NCBI GenBank assembly: GCA_001953115.1
Contig: LSSL01004346.1
Location: 1-10,523 of the forward strand
DNA from: Smittium mucronatum
Lineage: Eukaryota; Kickxellomycota; Harpellomycetes; Harpellales; Legeriomycetaceae
Reading direction: 5' to 3'
Length of the DNA stretch: 10,523 nt
The first letter of the stretch is position 1. Every line of letters starts with the position of its first letter. The position numbers were made by a program, and so were the translations under genes. Below the pieces are notes generated by a model. It searched no databases and had not been told where the DNA came from. It saw only the letters and a list, made by a program, of their open reading frames with translations. Below are positions 8,191-10,523 of this stretch, one piece after another.

Positions 8191-8415
8191 ATAAAAATTT
8201 ATATTAAATATCATATTTTGTTAGGTTATTTTAAAGATATCAATAAAAATTTCTACTTAAAAAAATTAGCGTTAGGCTTAAGCAAAGATATGAATGATAA
8301 TTTTACATTTTTGAATAAATTAATAAAAATCGAAATTTTTTGGACTAAATTACGAATCCATCAAAATGATATCAGATATGATACTGTAAATAACCAATTT
8401 TTTAGAAATTTTTAA
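8191..8415 (+). CDS. Open frame of 74 codons, no early ATG (hypothetical)
   Basis: The frame is open from just after TAG 8188 to TAA 8413. TTG 8218 gives 65 residues, but the first ATG is at 8290, leaving about 41. The predicted peptide is rich in Lys, Asn, Asp and aromatic residues, has no transmembrane segment, and contains Trp-Thr-Lys-Leu-Arg-Ile-His-Gln in its second half. I do not recognise it. It may be a fragment of a decayed gene or a chance frame. Confidence 0.12.
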   Translation: MKIYIKYHILLGYFKDINKNFYLKKLALGLSKDMNDNFTFLNKLIKIEIFWTKLRIHQNDIRYDTVNNQFFRNF

Positions 8416-9357
8416 ATTTCTGTGAGGTCTGCTTATAAAAAAAAAAATTATTAAAAAAATTATTTTATTTAATATAAAACATTATAGTAGCTTGTGAATA
8501 CCTATTCGCAATTATAAAAAAATTGTGTTCTGAGCTCATAGAGATGGATAATAACTTTTTGAAATTTGAAGAAGTTTTTTTTGAAAAAACTCTGAGTGAT
8601 GAAAGGGTTGTATTTAATTAATAAATAGAAAAATATCCTTAAAAAGAATCTATTTGAGTAAAAATTCGATATTCCAACTGGAAAAAACACAAATCGAAAG
8701 AAGATATCAAATTCACATCGAAATTTTAATAATATCTAAATAATTTAAACTTTTCAAAACTATATACCGAAAAAATTATATTTGAGTGAAATCCAGTATA
8801 ATGAGAGATGTTTTTAGAAGCTATCTTTTATTTCATAATTAATATGTTCTTAGGAACCAATTTTTTTAGATTTTATCAGTATTTCTTCCAGAAAAAAAAT
8901 TCATAATTTACTAGATTTACGGAAAGAGATGAAGGAAAATAAATTATTTTATATTTTTTTTTATTTATCAAAAAATATTTTCTTTTTAAGGAAATAAAAA
9001 GCGAAAAATTTGTGTATAAATAAAATTAGAGGTCTTAGATACTTATCAAATTTTAAAAAAGAAAAAAGATCGAAAATTTTCATCATGAGTCTTTAAAATT
9101 TCAAAGCCTTCAAATAAAAGCCCTATCAATTTCAAAAAAATGACCAGAATTTATATTTAACCATATATATGTACTTTTTATATTTAATAGATACCAAATA
9201 AATATAATAATTATTTTTTTTTAGCCTGAAATCATAATTTTCACTAGAATTTGTTTTAAAAAATAATAATTTATAAGTTTAAATTGAATATATAAAAACA
9301 CAATGTATAAAAATATATTTAACTGAAGGTATCTAATTAAATTTATATATTAGAATT
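8416..9357. other. A+T-rich DNA without a recognisable gene
   Basis: No gene is supported. A 62-codon - strand frame at 8502-8690 starts at GTG and has no other merit. No RNA gene, long repeat or regulatory site was seen. Confidence 0.6.
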
Positions 9358-9620
9358 TACACAAATTGACTTTAATTTTCCAATTGTTGGATGAACAGTT
9401 TCAAAATTAGATATGAAGATTTTTCATTTAATATGTGAGAATTTTAAATTAAAATGGTCGATCAATTTTTTATTTAAAAATCGTCATTTCCCAATCTAGA
9501 ATTTTCTTATATGTTAAACGTAAATCTTCCATATTGTAAAATGACCATTTTAGAAAGTGCGGCAAGCATTTTCACAATTAAAAATAAAAACCATGAAAAT
9601 TTGTTCTAATTCTTTTGAAA
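9358..9620 (+). repeat. Left arm of a second, diverged inverted repeat (foldback)
   Basis: This arm matches the reverse complement of 10003-10258 along its length, at roughly four of five positions by eye with small gaps. The best-conserved blocks are GATGAACAGTTTCAAAATTA (9390-9409), ATTAAAATGGTCGATCAATT (9449-9468; one base pair differs early in the block) and CCATATTGTAAAATGACCA (9529-9547). Similarity thins out at both ends, so the borders are approximate. This divergence marks it as much older than the 740-bp repeat. It is probably a foldback or MITE-like non-autonomous DNA element. Confidence 0.88.
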
Positions 9621-10002
9621 TTTCTAATAAATGGGTTTGTAATTATATCCGTGTTAATATTTAACTTATCGCTCTTATTAAACATAGCTAGTGACATAAA
9701 CGAAAATTCAAGTCCACTATTCGAAAACTTAATAACTTTATTGAAGTAAATCTGTTTAAAATTTTGATTAAAAGAAACAAAGTATATGATTTTGGCTAAT
9801 TTATTAGCGTATTTTTTTTTAAATAGAAATATTTGTTATGCTTTATATTTAATTTTAGGTATGAAAGATGGTAGGCCGCCAAAAATAAAATATGGATTAA
9901 GGATTTTAAAAAAAAGTTGAAAATAAAATAATGAAGACTTGATGATCAAAAATATTAATAAATACTCAGATTTTATAAATAAAACCCATGATCAGAGAAT
10001 GA
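9621..10002. other. Spacer of the second inverted repeat
   Basis: About 380 bp of unique sequence lies between the arms. It holds one short ATG-started frame at 9786-9920 and one of the most G+C-rich short patches of the window (GGTAGGCCGCC, 9869-9879). No transposase motif was recognised. The spacer is too small for a transposase gene, which fits a non-autonomous element. Confidence 0.6.
9786..9920 (+). CDS. Small open frame in the foldback spacer, 44 residues with a basic GRPPK tail
   Basis: The frame runs from ATG 9786 to TGA 9918, with an upstream in-frame TGA at 9765. The N-terminal ~25 residues are hydrophobic and the last ~20 are basic, containing Gly-Arg-Pro-Pro-Lys (codons at 9870-9884) and ending Lys-Lys-Ser. 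GRPPK resembles the core of an AT-hook, a minor-groove DNA-binding motif. Alternatively, TTTTAG just before the internal ATG (9861) could be a splice acceptor for an exon that starts with the basic part. With a hydrophobic N-terminus a membrane-anchored or secreted small protein is also possible. Its length is within chance for open frames; I recognise no family. Confidence 0.18.
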   Translation: MILANLLAYFFLNRNICYALYLILGMKDGRPPKIKYGLRILKKS

Positions 10003-10258
10003 AGAAATAAATTAACCAATTTTTCATAGAGTTTACTTTTTATTGTAAAATGCTCACTGTACTTTGTAAAATGGTCATTTTACAATATGGAAAATTAAAG
10101 TTTTTCACAAGAAAATTCTAATTTGGGAAATGGAGATTTTTAAATAAAGAATTGGTCGATCATTTTAATTCAAAATGCTCACACATTAAACAAGAAATTA
10201 TCATACCTAATTTTGAAACTGTTCATCCAATAATTAGAAACTACTAATTAATTTGTGA
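10003..10258 (-). repeat. Right arm of the second inverted repeat (foldback)
   Basis: This is the partner of 9358-9620. It contains the cleanest copy of a nested palindrome (10064-10085). Its outer limit is placed near 10258, after which the two flanks no longer align convincingly. I could not identify a target-site duplication at the outer ends. Confidence 0.88.
10064..10085. repeat. Nested 22-bp palindrome inside the foldback arm
   Basis: TTGTAAAATG and CATTTTACAA are perfect 10-base complements around a central GT. The left arm carries the corresponding copy at 9534-9555 with one change in its second half (TAGAA instead of TACAA). A palindrome kept in both diverged arms could be a protein-binding site or a structural core of the element. 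Confidence 0.8.
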
Positions 10259-10523
10259 AAATAATATAACTGAAATCCTATAAAATAGATAATAATATAA
10301 TTGATATAAAAATTGATATAATTATCATTAGGGCAAAAAAAATTTCTAAAAAGCTTAGAAGAAATGATCGAAATAGATTTTATTTCATTTTGAATTTTCA
10401 ATCCTATAGTATGAGAAAACTAAAATCAAAAGAATTTTTTTTTAGAAATATAGTGCTTTAAGCAGAAATAGATTGATAAAGAAATTAAAAATCGCTTTTA
10501 TTATTAGAATACCAGGGAAATAC
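10259..10523. other. A+T-rich flank, nothing recognised
   Basis: Nothing is supported between the end of the second foldback and the window edge. Confidence 0.5.

Noticed and set aside
8502..8690. 62-residue - strand frame
   Set aside because: It starts at GTG, is low-complexity Phe/Tyr-rich, and has no supporting context.
1..10523. CRISPR array, tRNA, rRNA or telomeric repeats
   Set aside because: No regularly spaced direct repeats, no tRNA-like conserved loop motifs and no telomere-type tandem units were seen on either strand.

Overview
The window is about 80% A+T by eye and has almost no convincing intact coding sequence. There are no rRNA or tRNA genes, no operons and no ribosome-binding-site architecture. 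This looks like intergenic or transposon-rich DNA from an A+T-rich eukaryotic (probably invertebrate) nuclear genome. A heavily decayed region of a reduced bacterial genome is less likely. The host cannot be named from the sequence.

Layout. (1) Positions 1-3392 form one structure: two inverted arms, 1-740 and 2652-3392, around a 1.9 kb spacer. By eye the arms match without a difference over their outer ~718 bp. The left arm starts at the window edge, so the true outer ends are not visible. Each arm carries the same open frame with one hydrophobic segment. The right part of the spacer (about 1709-2580, + strand) contains an ordered but broken series of motifs that I read as a dead DDE transposase of the Merlin / IS1016-IS1595 type. 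Together these suggest a DNA transposon with very long terminal inverted repeats whose own transposase is dead. The left part of the spacer has unusually open frames but no recognised gene.

(2) Positions 3393-9357 are about 6 kb of A+T-rich DNA without a recognisable gene. They hold a few short open frames (best at 5099-5263, 7193-7492 and 8191-8415), T-tract/A-tract palindromes and one perfect 13-bp hairpin.

(3) Positions 9358-10258 form a second, older foldback: two ~260-bp inverted arms, roughly four-fifths identical by eye, around a ~380-bp spacer. That spacer contains an ATG-initiated 44-codon frame ending in a basic tail with a GRPPK motif. The last ~265 bp show nothing further.

The window is best read as a landscape of two foldback-type mobile elements of different ages in non-coding DNA. 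All coding calls are low confidence. The transposase relic is a family-level call made from remembered motif order and spacing, not from a database search.
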